Shown here piece by piece: positions 43,319 to 56,947 of a DNA stretch of 64,000 bases. The stretch is from Nannobrachium achirus (Eukaryota; Chordata; Actinopteri; Myctophiformes; Myctophidae): contig OY997642.1 in NCBI GenBank assembly GCA_963921795.1, positions 32,563,693-32,627,692 on the forward strand. Direction: 5' to 3'. The position numbers and the translations under genes were made by a program. The stretch's first letter is position 1. The number at the start of each line of letters is the position of its first letter. The notes below the pieces were generated by a model. It had not been told where the DNA came from. It searched no databases and saw nothing but the letters and a program-made list of their open reading frames with translations.

Positions 43319-45135
43319 ATGACAGCCAACTGTTCCTTTGAAGAGGTGGACCAGCTGATGAAATACCTGGAGCTGGTGATCTACGTACCCATCTTCCTGT
43401 TTGGCTTGACACTCAACATCATGGCACTGTTGGTGTTCTGTGTGCTCCTTCGCAAATGGACTGAGTCGACCATCTACATGACCAACTTGGTTCTGATGGA
43501 CCTGGTCCTCCTCTTCCCCCTGCCCTTCAAAATGCATGCCACTAACCACCTCTGGTCCGCCAACCTTCATCCCCTCTGCTCCTTTCTGGAAAGCCTGTAC
43601 TTTATTGGCATGTATGGCAGCATCTACACCATTATGTGTATTTCGGTTGATCGCTGGGTGGCTATCCGACACCCTTTCAAAGCCAAGCAGCTCCGCTCGT
43701 GCAAAGTAGCTCTGGGGATCTGCATAGTGGTTTGGTTACTGGTGGTGGCAGCAGTGTCCCCAGTATATAGCTTTCGTTCAGCCGAGCGGAGAGACTTCCA
43801 CTGCTTCCATGGCTTTTCAGATAAAGGCTGGAGCCCAGGGATCATCTTCTGTCTGGAGGTGTTTGGGTTTGTGGTTCCAGCGCTGGTCCTGGTGGGTTGC
43901 TCGGCCCAGATCATCTGGACGCTGAAGAAGTCCGACCAGCAGAGCCAGAAGAGCAGAGCCTGTGTGAGGATCATCTACAGTAGCCTGTGTGCCTTCCTTA
44001 TACCTTTCACCCCCAGCCACCTGGCCATACTGCTGCAGTTCCTGGTGAGACGTCATCTACATTATTCAAAGTGTATGCAGGAGTGTCGTTGGTGTAATTC
44101 TATGTATGGTTTTATGTAGGCATGGAACAGAAGTATAGTTTACACAAACCCAAACGGTAGAAAGTAGAGACGTTGAAGTAAAACATATAGAATGAACAAT
44201 GTCAACGAATATAATCACAATGCAGATCAGAAAACAGGATGAACTGGGCAGCAACAATAACAACAACAACAGTACAGGCTGTGTGTCTGGAGGTTGCTGT
44301 ACTGTACAGCAACCTCCAGACACAATGTTCTGTGCAGCAGGCAGTTGAAAGTGAGAATGCAGAAAGAGGCGGAAAGAGGTTGTGGTGCCACTTCATTTGA
44401 CCACAAGCTACTTTTTACGAAACTATTGAGGACAGGTCGACCGGAGAGTCAGGGTAAGGATAGCAGTTGTGCATTATTACAAAGCAGAGCAGGATAAGAT
44501 GAACAATTCTAAGTACAGGATTTAAGCTGGAGAGGAGGGAAGAGGGCTCGATATACTTTCTGTGGGCTGTGCTGTGCACCAAAAATAGATCATCTACAAG
44601 CTCAAAAACCTGTGCATAGAACAACAGGACAGGACAGAAATACTGAGGTGTTCAGCTGGGAAATCGAATACAAAGACATTATCATAATAAGCAAATAAGA
44701 TTGAAGACAAGACGCAGGAGACAAGACTGCTTCCATAGCTCATCTATCATGCTAATGTTGACACTGGTGTCTGTTATCCATCAATCTGACATTGTCAAAG
44801 AAAAGTTCCTCTTCCTTCCTTTCGCGTAGCATAGAGTCTGTTCTTGAGAGACTAGTTATCTATACAGGATAGCCTCGTAGTGTGTGGTGCGTTCCTCTGA
44901 CCTCTGGCTCTGATTCACTTTATCCCAGGTTCGTCAGGGTGTAATTGAGGACTGCATCATGAAGACCAGAATCAGCTTGTTCATCCAGATAACTTTGAAC
45001 TTGTCTAACATCACCTGCTGCCTGGATGCTCTGTGTTATTATTTCATTGCCGACGAGGTGAGGCGTTCCAAAAATAACTTCAGAAGACATTCAGGAAGCC
45101 AGAGAAGGCCAACATTTAGCAACTCTGAGGTCTGA
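43319..45135 (+). CDS. gpr55: G-protein-coupled receptor 55 (class A, lysophosphatidylinositol receptor-like)
   Basis: A seven-helix receptor of the plasma membrane. Mammalian GPR55 responds to lysophosphatidylinositol and couples to G12/13. Two coding exons, 43319-44044 and 44929-45135, join in frame (310 aa; human 319). Features: N-terminal sequon NCS, TM1 from LELVIYVPIFLFGLTLN, conserved SIYMTNL-like TM2 (STIYMTNLVLMDLVLLFPLP), disulfide Cys after TM2 and in ECL2, DRW in place of DRY (human GPR55 has DRF), VYSFRSAERRDFHCFHGFSD and LEVFGFVVPA matching the GPR55 ECL2/TM5, and CCLDALCYYF in TM7. GPR35 is the closest alternative, but the ECL2 block fits GPR55 better. The donor CTG|GTGAGA and acceptor CCCAG|GTT fall after TM6. 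Without splicing the frame stops at 44117-44119 (266 aa). Confidence 0.9.
44282..44324. repeat. perfect 20-bp inverted repeat in the gpr55 intron
   Basis: TGTGTCTGGAGGTTGCTGTA (44282-44301) and its exact inverse (44305-44324) are separated by 3 nt. It would form a stable hairpin in the pre-mRNA of the 884-nt intron. Confidence 0.93.
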
Positions 45136-45480
45136 GCACGAGGGAGGCTGAGACAACTCTTTTAAAAATGTCTTTATTGTCCTCAGAGGACAGCAGTTGA
45201 GATGAACTATCTTGAATTGTAAAAAAAAAAAAGAAGAAGAAAAAAAAGAGGAGCTGGGTATAATTGAGTTGGCATGCTCCAGTGCCGGCTCAGTTCTCTG
45301 ATCTCCTCACCATTGAAAGGGGTCTGTCAAGACATACTGTATATACCTGTACATAGGACCACAATGGAAACAAGTCCCCAGGACATTTTTTGTGTTATCC
45401 TTTTAACCGTAATGTCTTACTGTACCATGTGCTGTTTACATTTATGACTAACAAAGTATTCAATCAATCAAACCCCTACC
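45136..45480 (+). other. gpr55 3' region with LINE tail
   Basis: After the stop, an A-rich tract (45218-45250) is followed by 45345-45475, which matches the 3' end of an L2-like LINE ('ggaccacaatggaaacaagt' ... AAAGTATTCAATCAATCAAA). The same tail recurs at about 56.80-56.95 kb. Confidence 0.5.
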
Positions 45481-45639
45481 ATTGTCACATTGGTCTGATT
45501 CCCAAAGAAACTGAGAGGTGTGCTCAGTGTGCCTGAAACTACACCACCATGGGTAACGCTAAAGCCATGTATAGTATAGGAAAGGACTGATTCTGGCTTT
45601 TGACTGGAAGCCAGCATTTACTGCCAGGGAACAACCATG

Positions 45640-47350
45640 TTATTTTTAATTGATTTATTGATTGATTGAAGACTTTATTAGAATTTTGCATAGGAAAAGG
45701 TACAGTTTCATGACGGTACAGTTCACTGAGTACAAGGTCAACTAAAAGGAGATCCTAGAAAGAACTTGGCTTATTTGCACAGGAAACCATTAAAGTATCT
45801 CATATAACATTGCATGACAGACGGATAGAACACAGTACTATGCAGTAGATAGTCAGAAAAAGAAAACAGTGTAGGAAAAATATATACAGTAGATATTTAC
45901 AATAGAAGGGTCAGGGGAAGGGTAAGGCTGGGCTAGGTTTGTTTTTACCAGTTATGAGTGGCTGCCGCCTTTAGGTGGTTTTTCAGGGCGATTTTAAAGG
46001 ATGTTAGGGATTTACACTCCTTTAAGGCCGGTAAGGCGTTCCACATTTTGGTGGTATAGCAGAAGAACGAGTTTGACCCTTTGTTTGAATTGATTCTGGG
46101 TTGAACGTGATCTGAGGCGCTGCCTCTGGTGTTGTAATTATGGACATCCTTAACGTTTTCAAAGTATTTTGTCAGGTACATGGGTATCTTAGTGGTGTAC
46201 TGTATCTTGTACACCAGGCCCATTGCAAGATGCTGTACTCTGTCATCTACTCTGAGCCACCCCACTCTTAACTGGTGAGTAGCGGTGAGGTGAGTCTGAT
46301 AGGAAAAGTTAAGCAGGACCCTAATTAGTTTGTTTTGGGCTGTTTGGAGCTTAGTTTTTAGGGCTGCTGGGTACCAGTAGCCCTATACCATCACCTATAC
46401 CATTCACCCTCTTTGATTGTGAAGTTATCGACCTTTTTGAGGTTATGATTTGATCCAAAGAGTTATGATAATTTGTTGTCGTTAAGCCATGTGCAGATCT
46501 TACTAAGTTCAGAGTCTAGGAGAGCCGAGTCATCCGCAAACAGGAACAGGTTGCAGTCGCAGGCAAATGCCATGTCGTTTACATATATTAGGAACAACAG
46601 AGTACCCAGTATGCTACCTTGAGGGACACCACAGCTTACTGGGAGGGGGGGGGACGTGGTTCACCTCCACGGACGTGGTTCACCTCCACGAACCACCTGT
46701 TCCCTCCCCACCAGGTAAGATTGCATCCAACTCACTGCTGCGCTGTCAAGACCGATAGCTTTTAGTTTCTCAATCAGAATAGAGTGATTCACGGTGTCAA
46801 ATGCCTTCTGGAGGTCCATCATGCTGCGCGTTTGATTTGGTCTGTCAAATAGAGAAGGCATGTGTCAGTGGAATGGGATTTTCTGAATCCAGATTGGAAC
46901 TCATAAAATCAGATTTTTCTCATCGAGATATCTTGCAATCTGTTCGTAGACTATTTTTTCCATGACTTTGGATATGGAACTAAGATGGGGCGGTAGTTAC
47001 CAGAGGGTCTAGTTTGCTACCTTTTTGTGCAGGGGCGTTACTTTTGCTAGTTTGAAGTCCTGGGGGACATGACCCTGTTCGATAGATAGGTTAATTATGT
47101 GGGTAATGATTGGAGCAATGGAGACGGCTGAGTCTCTGAGAAATCTGGCGGGAATTTTATCAAGGCTGTGGCCTTGTGTTGAGGTAGGGCGCTCAATTTT
47201 TTAAACACTTCATCAGTAGTCACCGTGGCGAGTTTAAAACTATCTTTGCTAACCCCTAGTTTTTTGTAGTATTTATTAACAAACTCTTTACCATACTGCC
47301 CAGATGGGGGACCAGTGAACGGGCTGTGGTGACAACTCTGCTCTGACATG
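45640..47350 (-). mobile_element. L2-like non-LTR retrotransposon, 3' part, degenerate
   Basis: On minus the pieces read, in order, the N-terminal RT side (GKEFVNKYYKKLG..., DEVFKKLSALPQ), RT motif DLQKAFDTVNHSILIEKLKA with SWMQSYLVGREQVV, and the C-terminal HNYNTRGSASDHVQPR, FCYTTKMWNALPALK. The 3' end is AATAAAGTCTTCAATCAATC (about 45650). Many frame breaks show it is dead. It separates gpr55 from itm2c. Confidence 0.85.
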
Positions 47351-47408
47351 TTTTGTTTAAAAGCATGTAGGCCTACACAGTATTATTTGCTTTTGATGTC
47401 ACTGTAAT

Positions 47409-47432
47409 TTTTTTTTTTTTTTTTTTTTTTTT
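47409..47432 (+). repeat. poly-T run
   Basis: A run of about 24 T lies just beyond the L2-like element. Confidence 0.95.
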
Positions 47433-47699
47433 CATTTTCATAACTGAATGTGCAGGTCTCTTACAGTTTACCAAAAATAATGTAAGCTAACTTTTCATTG
47501 TCTCTACACAGTATCCCACTGAGCACACGTCTAAAATTGGTAAAGTGAACGTCTAACTAAGCTTAGACTATATAGACGGTCTATCTATTATATATCACAA
47601 ACTGTGAGCTCTTATTTGCCAGCACAGCTGGAAGAATGATTGTTAAAAATGATTGTTAGGAAATTGGAGAACCTACCTTAATAAAACATAATATTCTAC

Positions 47700-48370
47700 T
47701 CTTGATGAGATCCTATATAATCTACGAGTGGCCAGTAGAGCGGCCGGATGGAGAACCGCAAGGCTCCCAGTTTGAGTGTCGAAGTTTCGAAGAGTCCTTG
47801 AGCAAGACGCTGATTGATGCCTTGCATGGTTTCCTCCACCATCGGTGTATGAATGTGTGTGTGAATGGAACAAAGACAAATCTTGACTATAGCTACAGAC
47901 TCAGTGAGCACTCAGCACAGTCTGCACACAAAATGAAGTACTGGAGAGTGGAGACAGAGCTACACTTCCTAACCGCCTGTCCACTGTACCAAGACATCAG
48001 AGACACATGTAGGCTTTAGGCTACTTCCCACAGATCATAATCACCCAAGGAGAGTTTTAAAACATGATGACCAATAATAAAAAATGAAAAATAAAAATAA
48101 AACATCTGTTGGGTGAAGTACAACAACGTGCAGACACAGCAGCAAGATTCGTGAGCTGCTGTGACAGGAGAAGGATATCAAATGGAACACAACCACCTTA
48201 AAGACTACTAATAATTGTGTATCCCTGCACTGTTTGCATTTAACCTTGATACATGAAAAGTGTTTCACTCCTTTCACTTGTACATATTTTATTTTTATTA
48301 TATAGTGTACACTTTGCAATGTAAAAGTATGTTTTCTCAAGCCAATAAAGCCCTTTGAATTGAAATTAAT
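47700..48370 (+). mobile_element. SINE fragment followed by LINE C-terminal/3' tail
   Basis: 47713-47870 repeats (in plus) the SINE seen inverted at 16422-16690 ('agagtccttgagcaagacgc', 'gccttgcatggtttcctcca'). 47900-48015 encodes KMKYWRVETELHFLTACPLY, a motif at the C-terminus of fish LINE polyproteins. It ends AATAAAGCCCTTTGAATTGA. This is a composite or nested retroposon. Confidence 0.6.
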
Positions 48371-50540
48371 GTGAATTTACCATTTATTATTGTGTGAGTG
48401 TTTCCATGTTTTCAATTTGGTAGATTGCACATCCATCCATTCTTTAGTCTTTAATGCTTTGTACTATTTATATGGAGATGTTGGGGCTGGGGGAGGTTGT
48501 TGGATTTTTTTTTTTTCATTCATTTTATATTATTTTTATTGCCAATAAAGGTTCTTTTTAATCTAATGTATTGTGAGTTGGGAACCACGTGTATAATTTT
48601 TGCCTTACCACTTCCTTGACAAAGAAGAGTGAAATGCTGCTGTTGTGCACATAGTTTTTCTTTAAGCTGAGGGATTGTGTAACTTTTGGTTTCAGTTCGA
48701 TCATGCAGAACATCACAGCTTCAGCTTGTGGTAAGGTTGGAAGATATTCAGATATATCAGAATGGTAAATGCCACTAAGTTCAATAATGTATTGTTCAAT
48801 TCAAACTATGACATTTAGATAATTCAATTTAAGCCAAAACATGTTTTGTCCCAGGCACTATATTTTGGCCAATAAAATTCAATGTGGGGGTCAGTGAGCC
48901 CTCTGGTGGCCAAAAACGGTTTTATTCAAAGATTTTAAGGGTTGATTATGAGACTACTGCAGGGAATCTCAAACTCAAGTCTGTGTGGGGGTCCCAAGCT
49001 AAATTAGTTAATACAGCATCACAAATCTGTTTACATTGCAGATGTAATGAAAATTGCATATCTGCTATTTTAGCCAGGAGGACCCTCATACATTTGTATG
49101 GAGGTCACTTTTCATCATTTTCAGATGGGTTCCATGGTCAAATATTCTAGCCTGGCATTAGCCAGACTGATCTCACTGTCCTCCATGGTATCATGGAGGA
49201 ATGTGTGAGTGAATCCACGTTATCAGTCTGGCTAATGAAGGCTACAAATGTTCAGGGGTCCCTGACTTGAAAGAGTCTGAGAACCAGTGATTTGGAGTCT
49301 CCAAAATCACTCACACATATTATTCACACATTATTTCCTGTTGGTTACAAATTGTAACCCTATGCTAGTGGTCCTTTAAGCCGTTTGCTGGCTGTAGAGG
49401 AGTATTATGGGATGTTCGGGTTCTGTTGTTGACTTTTGTGTACTGGTAGTTGAGGTAAGTTATATTATTAGAACCCTGGCTGATTTATTTGAATCTATTT
49501 TTGTTATTGTCATTTTTGTTATCACCAGTACTCCTGCTCGGACTCATTCTTTCTTTAAGTATAGAATAATAAAGGAAATAATTACTCTGAAACAAAGAGG
49601 AGATTGCTTGGTTATAACTTTTTGAAAACACATCCCTGTCTTCTATGGTATGATGCTTACTATGGAGCTTCCCTGTCATCTATGGGGCTTTCTATGGTGC
49701 TTCCCTGTCTTCTATGGGGCTTTCTATCGTGCTTCCCTGTCTTCTATGGGGCTTTCTATGGTGCTTCCCTGTCTTGTATGGTGCTTCCTATATTGCTAAG
49801 CAACACAAATACATGTATGCATAGCATACAGATGTACCTGTATAGTACATTATGTACAGCTTGCTATCTATTATGACCATGAATTAAATATGTAAAAAAG
49901 ACAGTTAAAGGTCTTATTTGAGATGTTCCTTTTAGGCAGGGTGTTTAATTGTACTTGTACTGTACTACATTTCAATTGTATTGACTATACTGTTCTCTAT
50001 TTTTGTCTAATAAAATAATCAATCAATCAGGCAGGGTCCATAAATGACCAAACCATTTGGGTATTTTACAGTTTGGCGTATAGTCTGTGGTATAACACTA
50101 CACCAGGGATTAGATATTCAAATAGCCGAACCTGTGGGCCACATTACAAAAATGACAAGGGGCCAGTTGATAAAATGACAACATTAATAATACTTGATCA
50201 CTTCTGTATTTCATTGGCGCCTTCATTGGCGTCAGTCTTAACAACTGACACTGTTTTCTATCAAATTAAACATAGTGGTATTGAATGTGCATGAGATGGT
50301 AATATTAAAGCGAAAGCATCCAGACCGGTTATCCGCATCAACTTTTCAGCGCTTGTTGAGGCTCATCTTTATTGCTGCTCTGAATGCAGCTTTCCCTTTC
50401 TGGATGATTATTCATGTTACAGTAATCTAATTAGGCTAAAGATAATATGCTTTTTATTAGTATCGCTGCACTACACCACCCTGGACTGATGATTGGCAGG
50501 CTCAGGTGTTTGGTAAATTTGAGAATTCTAGAAACAACAA
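48371..50540. other. intergenic, repeats only
   Basis: Short repeats are seen: a retroposon tail ending near 48565 (CCAATAAAGGTTC), a palindromic MITE (49148-49245, TAGCCAGACTGAT / ATCAGTCTGGCTA), a hAT-end relic (TCTGAGAACCAGTG at 49277), a minisatellite (49669-49795) and a LINE tail (to about 50032). No gene is recognised. Confidence 0.55.
49669..49795 (+). repeat. 32-bp minisatellite, about four units
   Basis: GCTTCCCTGTCTTCTATGGG followed by GCTTTCTATGGT repeats with few changes. Nothing suggests coding. Confidence 0.85.
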
Positions 50541-50559
50541 ACAAAAACATAATGTTTGA

Positions 50560-52031
50560 TCATTTATTCTTTAGTGAGTGAGATATTACAAGCAGAGTTA
50601 ACTGTACAGCAGGAGATTGTTTTGGGGAAGAATGAACTCATGGTCACGTTATCACAGGTCTTTCTCAGTCAGCACAGCTCCATATTATACAATAGAAAGA
50701 CCCACCCAGCATATAAAAATCATCAAGTGGGAGAGAGATACAGGAGGATATGACAGGAGATTATGGATTGAGAAGTGGTGGTCACTGGCCACAAATAAAA
50801 GTGAGAAGTACATCTAACCACCAGGAGGAAGAGAAAGACAAACCAGAAGAAAATACTTTGATAAAGTATCATTTAGTACTGTATATTCTGCCATCTACAC
50901 TATAAAGCATCCTTCCTAAATAGTTCAAAGACAACACTAAGTATAGCATTGGTCACTGAAGACTTTGGTTCGGCCTGCCTTCATCAGAAGCTCTGCTACT
51001 ACAGGAAGTACAGTACAGTCTGAAGCCATGGGAGACCATAGGAAGAAAAACTATTATTCAAAGAAGGATAAAATGTAAACGAAATGATCATTCACAATTG
51101 AATTTCAGATAAAAATCTAGCCATGTTACAATATGAAAAAAAGAAGAAAATAATCAATTTACAGTATTGCTTAGGAAGAGTGACATTAACTTACATAAAC
51201 AACACTGGCAAAAAGGCCAAACTACATGAGGTATGCCATTTCTTGGACATAATAAAATAAAACAGGCAACAATTAAACATGGGAGTGCACAGCACAAGCC
51301 TAGGTATGCCTCCAAGTATAATGTCCTACAGCGCACTGAACTGACAAAACAAACATGTAAAAATCAAGTATCCCAGTGAAAACCAATAAATAAATGTGTA
51401 CATTAGACAGCAATCATAATCTTTTACACAACATGATAAGCTACGGGTATATGCAATTACATTTACAACTTCACTCAAATATACATTCCGTCTGAATAAA
51501 AAAAGATTCAAAATATCAATCGAGGACAAACAAAAGAGCATTAACAATTCAACTTGAGACAAACAAAACAGAAAACGGTTTCGGACAAAATACATGCTCT
51601 TAAAGTGCAGTAAAAGCCTAAAGCATCTAAGAGGTATGGTTTTTAAAGAACTGGCTTCAGTGTTGGCTGTTTCTGAGTCCCATATCAGAGTCAGGCCCTG
51701 TCACAGATGACAGTCTCAACCACAAAGGTGTTCTCAAAGTGACGGATACTGTGGCACCTCTTCACCTCACGCTTATCAATTCCTGAAAAGGAAAAGAGGA
51801 AAGGATATTTTAGACTTGGTCTCACCACATGGCATCTAATACCCAGCCTACAATCCTGAAAAGTTGATAATTATTGCTTGTTGGCATGGTGCAAACCCAT
51901 CTACTGTAAGTGTTCCAGAGGAAGTGCGTTACATCACTGTCTCAGCCAGCCAATAAATTCAGCATCGATGAGCGTAACACTACCTCCTACACAATGTGTG
52001 GTTCTATCAAGTATAGTAGGAATGACTCAGG

Positions 52032-52096
<65 letters not shown>

Positions 52097-55000
52097 CAGG
52101 AAGCCCCTATTTGGTGCTGTTCATATGGGCACCATGTCTTCATTCCTCACACCACGGCAGCCTGTCCAGACCCACGGATTTCCCTCGACTTTTGGCTGTG
52201 ACATAATATGTCGCAGCCAAAAGTCGAAGGAAATCACATACGTGTATAGGCGGTGAGTGTACGACACACAGGCTAAAGTTTCCCTCGCTTATTACATAAC
52301 ATGGCATCTCAAACTCATAAGGGGTAGCCCCATATATTCAATATATCCTGAATAAACATGTAGAAGGGGCGTGTTCATGCGTGAGTGGAATGTGTGTATG
52401 CGAGCTGCACTCACTTCGGTGCGGGTTGCGACGTCTGAGGCGATAGGTCTCTTTGCCATAGCAGAGTCTGTGGATGAAGGGCCCCAGCTGCCTCATGTTC
52501 CTCACCCTCCCTGTCACCATCATCTCCTCCTGGATGATGTACGTATGAGGCAAGTATGTCCCTCTCTGTGGGAGAAAGAGACAAGAACACATCCCAAAGG
52601 TTACAACATTGACCCACACACAGGCGCAAGTGACAGCGTCATCCGGTTAAGTCACTCAAGGCTTTGAATGAGGCGGACCCACCTTGACGTTAATGAGGAG
52701 TTCCCACAGATTTCGCGGGGGCATAACTAGAGTGGTGTTGAGCTCAATGACGTAGCACTTGTCCAAAGCAATGTCATGATAAGCTGTGAGGCCCTGTGAG
52801 AAAGACAACAGTAGTCAGATTACATGAGCTGCATGTCAAAATAATTCCCTGTGAGAAGACAGATGGACACTTGGACAGAATGTCTAGGGACAGATTCTAA
52901 GAGACAGTTCTTTCAAGCCTCCAATCGGTTTTAATCATTAAGATTTGAGCCACTTATATATATATTTCTATTGGGTCTCTTTTGTGGATATTGTTGGCTG
53001 TTATGATATGGTTGTATGATTATATACACATTTTGAGCAACTTATAATGCTTATACTTATAATGTGTTTTCCCTGTGAATATTCTGTATGTGGTGCCATG
53101 ACTGCTATTACACCTGATTTGGCGATTGAGGTCAGTCGAGGTTTGATCTGATTGGTCAATCTTGGTCGTCATATGATTGGTCCATGCGGACCAACCAGAC
53201 TATAACCAGACTATAAAAAATAAAATACTCTCTCCAGTGTTTTTGTAACTTAATATAGTAATTAATAAGTACTAAGTAAATACAATAATAAACCGAGTTC
53301 TGTCTTTCTTGCTAGTTTGCTGGTAAACAGGGTGGACTACTTTGGGTGGAATCATAGCCTCTTACCCTTTGAAAGTCATGGATGATGTCAGCAGGGTCAC
53401 TGCCTCCAAAATGGGGCATGGGCACACTGATTTGCTCGTAGTTATCATCGAGGTAGATGCCAACGTTCTCCTCCAGCTCGTGACGGCCTCTCACAGGAGC
53501 AAACATGGAGTCCTCGTACACAACCCGACAGTGGAACATACTGTCCTCTGGGATCTGCTGGTGGGTCGAAACACAATTCTTTTAGACTCATTTCTTAGCA
53601 CTAGCTACACAGTAAATTCAGTGCTGTTAAGTGTTAATTTAACCCATGCAAGTTTTACAGTAATGTATTCATATGGTTGTTAAACTAACTTTCATTTTAT
53701 GTAGGGTCAATGGTATATTGGTACATAGGCTACAGTTTACAAAATAAAGGATGTTAACAGACCTGAGGTATGAAGTAATAGCGGTATATGTAGATGGAGG
53801 CCAGCACCAATCCTGACATGAAAATCACGAGGCCAAACGTGAGGCAGCAAAGGGCATTCAGAAGAGACCTCTTAGGGCTGAGGGGGAGAACCAGCTCCTC
53901 CTGCAAAAAGGGGAGAAACTAGGTTACACAACAGACCGTGGGTGACAAAGAGATGCTTAATTTTCCATGTTAATTATCTGCAAGGTTTCGATGTCAGCCA
54001 GGGTATGCTCTTTCACTCAAGGAACTTGCATTGATTGTTTGATCGATTGGTTGGTTGATTGAAATGCTTAGTTTGCCAGGTTAATTATTAGCAAGGTTTT
54101 AAAGTCAGCCATGATGCTCTTCCACTCAAGGCACTCAGCATTGGATTAAAAGCGTCTGCTAAATGCCTAAACTGTAAACTGTAAACTGCATCAGCAATGC
54201 ATAATCTAATGTAGTGTACTGTATGGCATACAACCATGCAGTTGAGCATGGCTGTGTGTGCGTGCATAATGTTCTCTCACATCACCACGCTTTCCTGTGA
54301 ACACTCTAAACCTAAAATCTTGTAAGGTTGTGGCTGCCAAGTGAGATGATCAGATCTGATAAACGTAGGCTGGCTTGGGAGGATGGACCATGCCAAATAC
54401 CCACCCACAATCTCTCAATCAATCTGCTGCCTCTCTGTACTACTGTTGCTATGGAGAACCAGAGAGGAGGGAGCAGATTGCGCCTAGCTCTGACGAAGAT
54501 GCACATGGCTGTCTGGGACTTCTATTCTATTCTTGTCCGCCTACTTCCACGCTCCATATTTGTCGATAGTTTCCCTGGCAGAACAATTGCGTGGGAGAGG
54601 CGTCCCATGACAGAGGTGGTCCTATTAATATGCCTACACACACACTTCTGATGACGTTGAACTGCCATTTCCGCCAATATCACACCACTAAGCTCAAGCG
54701 TAATGTGTTCCCTGACGTAATAAGCGCCAAGCGGTTTCAGATGCAGACTATGTATTGGTGCCAGACATGTCATATGTAATCTAATGTGTACATTATGAAT
54801 TTGAAAAGGATTAGACTTGGATCTATGTCTTAGATTGTGTGCCCACTTTTCTGGCATTCAAATAATTATTGGGTCATGGTGCCTCCAAAAAAAAAAAAAA
54901 AAAGGATGTCTCAGATGTCTATAATTTGGTCCCCTGGCTGCTTTATACCCCACTACACTAAACGTCTTCAGTAAAAATAGCAGATCTAAAAGGCCTCATA

Positions 55001-56916
55001 AGATGTTGCATTGTGATGCATTGTGAGCTTGTAGATCTGCATTTTTTTATTTTGCCAAATGTTCACTCGTTATTGTACATGCCCATAATTGGGACTCCAG
55101 GGTCCATGTGGTTAAACCTCAGGCTTGTGAGTAGCCCTCTGACCATTTATAATCACACTACAGGGAACAATAGCAGTCTTTCTTGCAGAAAGATTAAGAA
55201 AAGGTGTGCATGTGGAATTTAAAAGCAGCTCTACTTCACCCCATAAGTAGGCTACATTTGACATTGTTTGTGTTCTGTTTATTTTATGTGTATGACTGTT
55301 TGTTTTAGAAAATAGGTAAGCGCTGTATAAGTATTTGATTCGAAACTGTATATAGGTCTGGGTACTATACCTCTCTAAAAAAAGCCTCTCTTTTTTTTGG
55401 CCCCTGGTCATGGAATGACCTTCAGTCCAGACTCAAATTGCCCGTGCTAATTCCTTTGAAAAGTTTTAAGAGAATCACTCTAGACAGATCTACAAACACT
55501 TGTACTTGTTCAGACCTGTAAAAGTTGCTCTGTAGATCTCTTCCTTTTTGGGTACATTTTGCACATTGTGCTTGTATTGCTACCTGAGAAATGTAAGCTA
55601 GTTTTTTTAAACTGTGTAAAGGCCCATTCCCAATGGGCCAGATAACAGATAAAAAAATCTCTTTCTCCAGATATTTTTTCCATTCAAAGTGGATGGTAGA
55701 TAGAGATAAACAAAATCTGCCACAGATAAAAAAAAAATATTTTTTTTTATCTCTATCTACCTTCCACTTTGAATGGAAAAATATCTGGCCCAGTAGGAAT
55801 GGGCCTTACATTTTTATTATTTTGGACTGAGTTGTTCTTAGGTATTTGTTGTGTATCATGGATGTTCTATTTTTGTTGTTGATGTCTTGTATGTAAAGCA
55901 AGGATCGTGTAATTTTTATTTCTGCCTCTTTGCCAGGTCACACTCGTAAAAGAGATCATGTCTCAATGTGTTTTTATCTGGTTAAAAAAAGGTTAAATAA
56001 AAAAATAATAATAATCTGTGCTTTACAATAAAAAATATTTGAAACATAAAAGCAGCTCTACCCATAGTCTACATGACATTTGGAGTGGTTCCCAAACCTT
56101 TTAGCTGGTGACCAACAACTTGTCACAAGAGAAATTAGATGTTTGCCCAGGACTCAAAATAATGAAAACAGCACAAGCTCACAACGCATCTCTTCGCTTG
56201 TAGATCGGCTAGACATTTGTTTTCTAATTTATAGAATTTCTTAGATTTTTATTTTATTTATTAAAGAAATTACTTATTCATAAATGTCTTAACTTTTCTG
56301 GGAATGTTTTTTGAAAATGTAAAAAAAAAAAAACAAGATGTAGGAATTCTAGGAAACTAAATTAAGGGACCCATAGCTACTATTTGGACATAGCTACTAG
56401 ATGCTGCCACCTGCAGGAATGACTGGGTATTAAGCTATTAAGCAGCACCTCAGCAGTGACGTAAGGAGTGGTGCAGTGATAGCATAGAAATAAGAGTAGC
56501 CTACACTTGTTTCCTCAAATCCACAAGCTTTGCTAACTTTCTATTCTATCAATAAGAGCAAGGGGTGTTTAAACATTAATGCACCTTGACCTTGAGCGTG
56601 AACCTAATGCTTTATTCTTATAAATAAATAAATATGCACATAGGCCTAGGTTTCTTATCTGTAGACAGCGTCCCAGACTGTAACCCAAACAAGATGACGT
56701 AATGTAAACATCCCAGGCTTGTATCGATGTCTATTTAATCACTATATAATCAATTATTATTTAAATATAAAAATCACAAATTATACTCTATCTCTACCTA
56801 TAAAAATGGTACCACAATGGAAACAAGACCTTTTTTGTGTTCTCCTTTTGTATAAACTGTAGAATACCTCTGTAGCCTACTTTTTGCAAACTGTTAATAA
56901 AGTATTCAATCAAATG

Positions 56917-56947
<31 letters not shown>

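Noticed and set aside
43253-43672. Minus-strand frame of 139 codons over gpr55
   Set aside because: It is a shadow of the GPCR exon. The opposite strand encodes a coherent receptor with TM helices and family motifs.
43319-45135. Identification as GPR35
   Set aside because: The TM1-2 region has some GPR35-like words (RKWTESTIYMTNL), but the ECL2/TM5 block (YSFR..CFHGFSD..W, LEVFGF) and TM7 CYYF fit GPR55 better.
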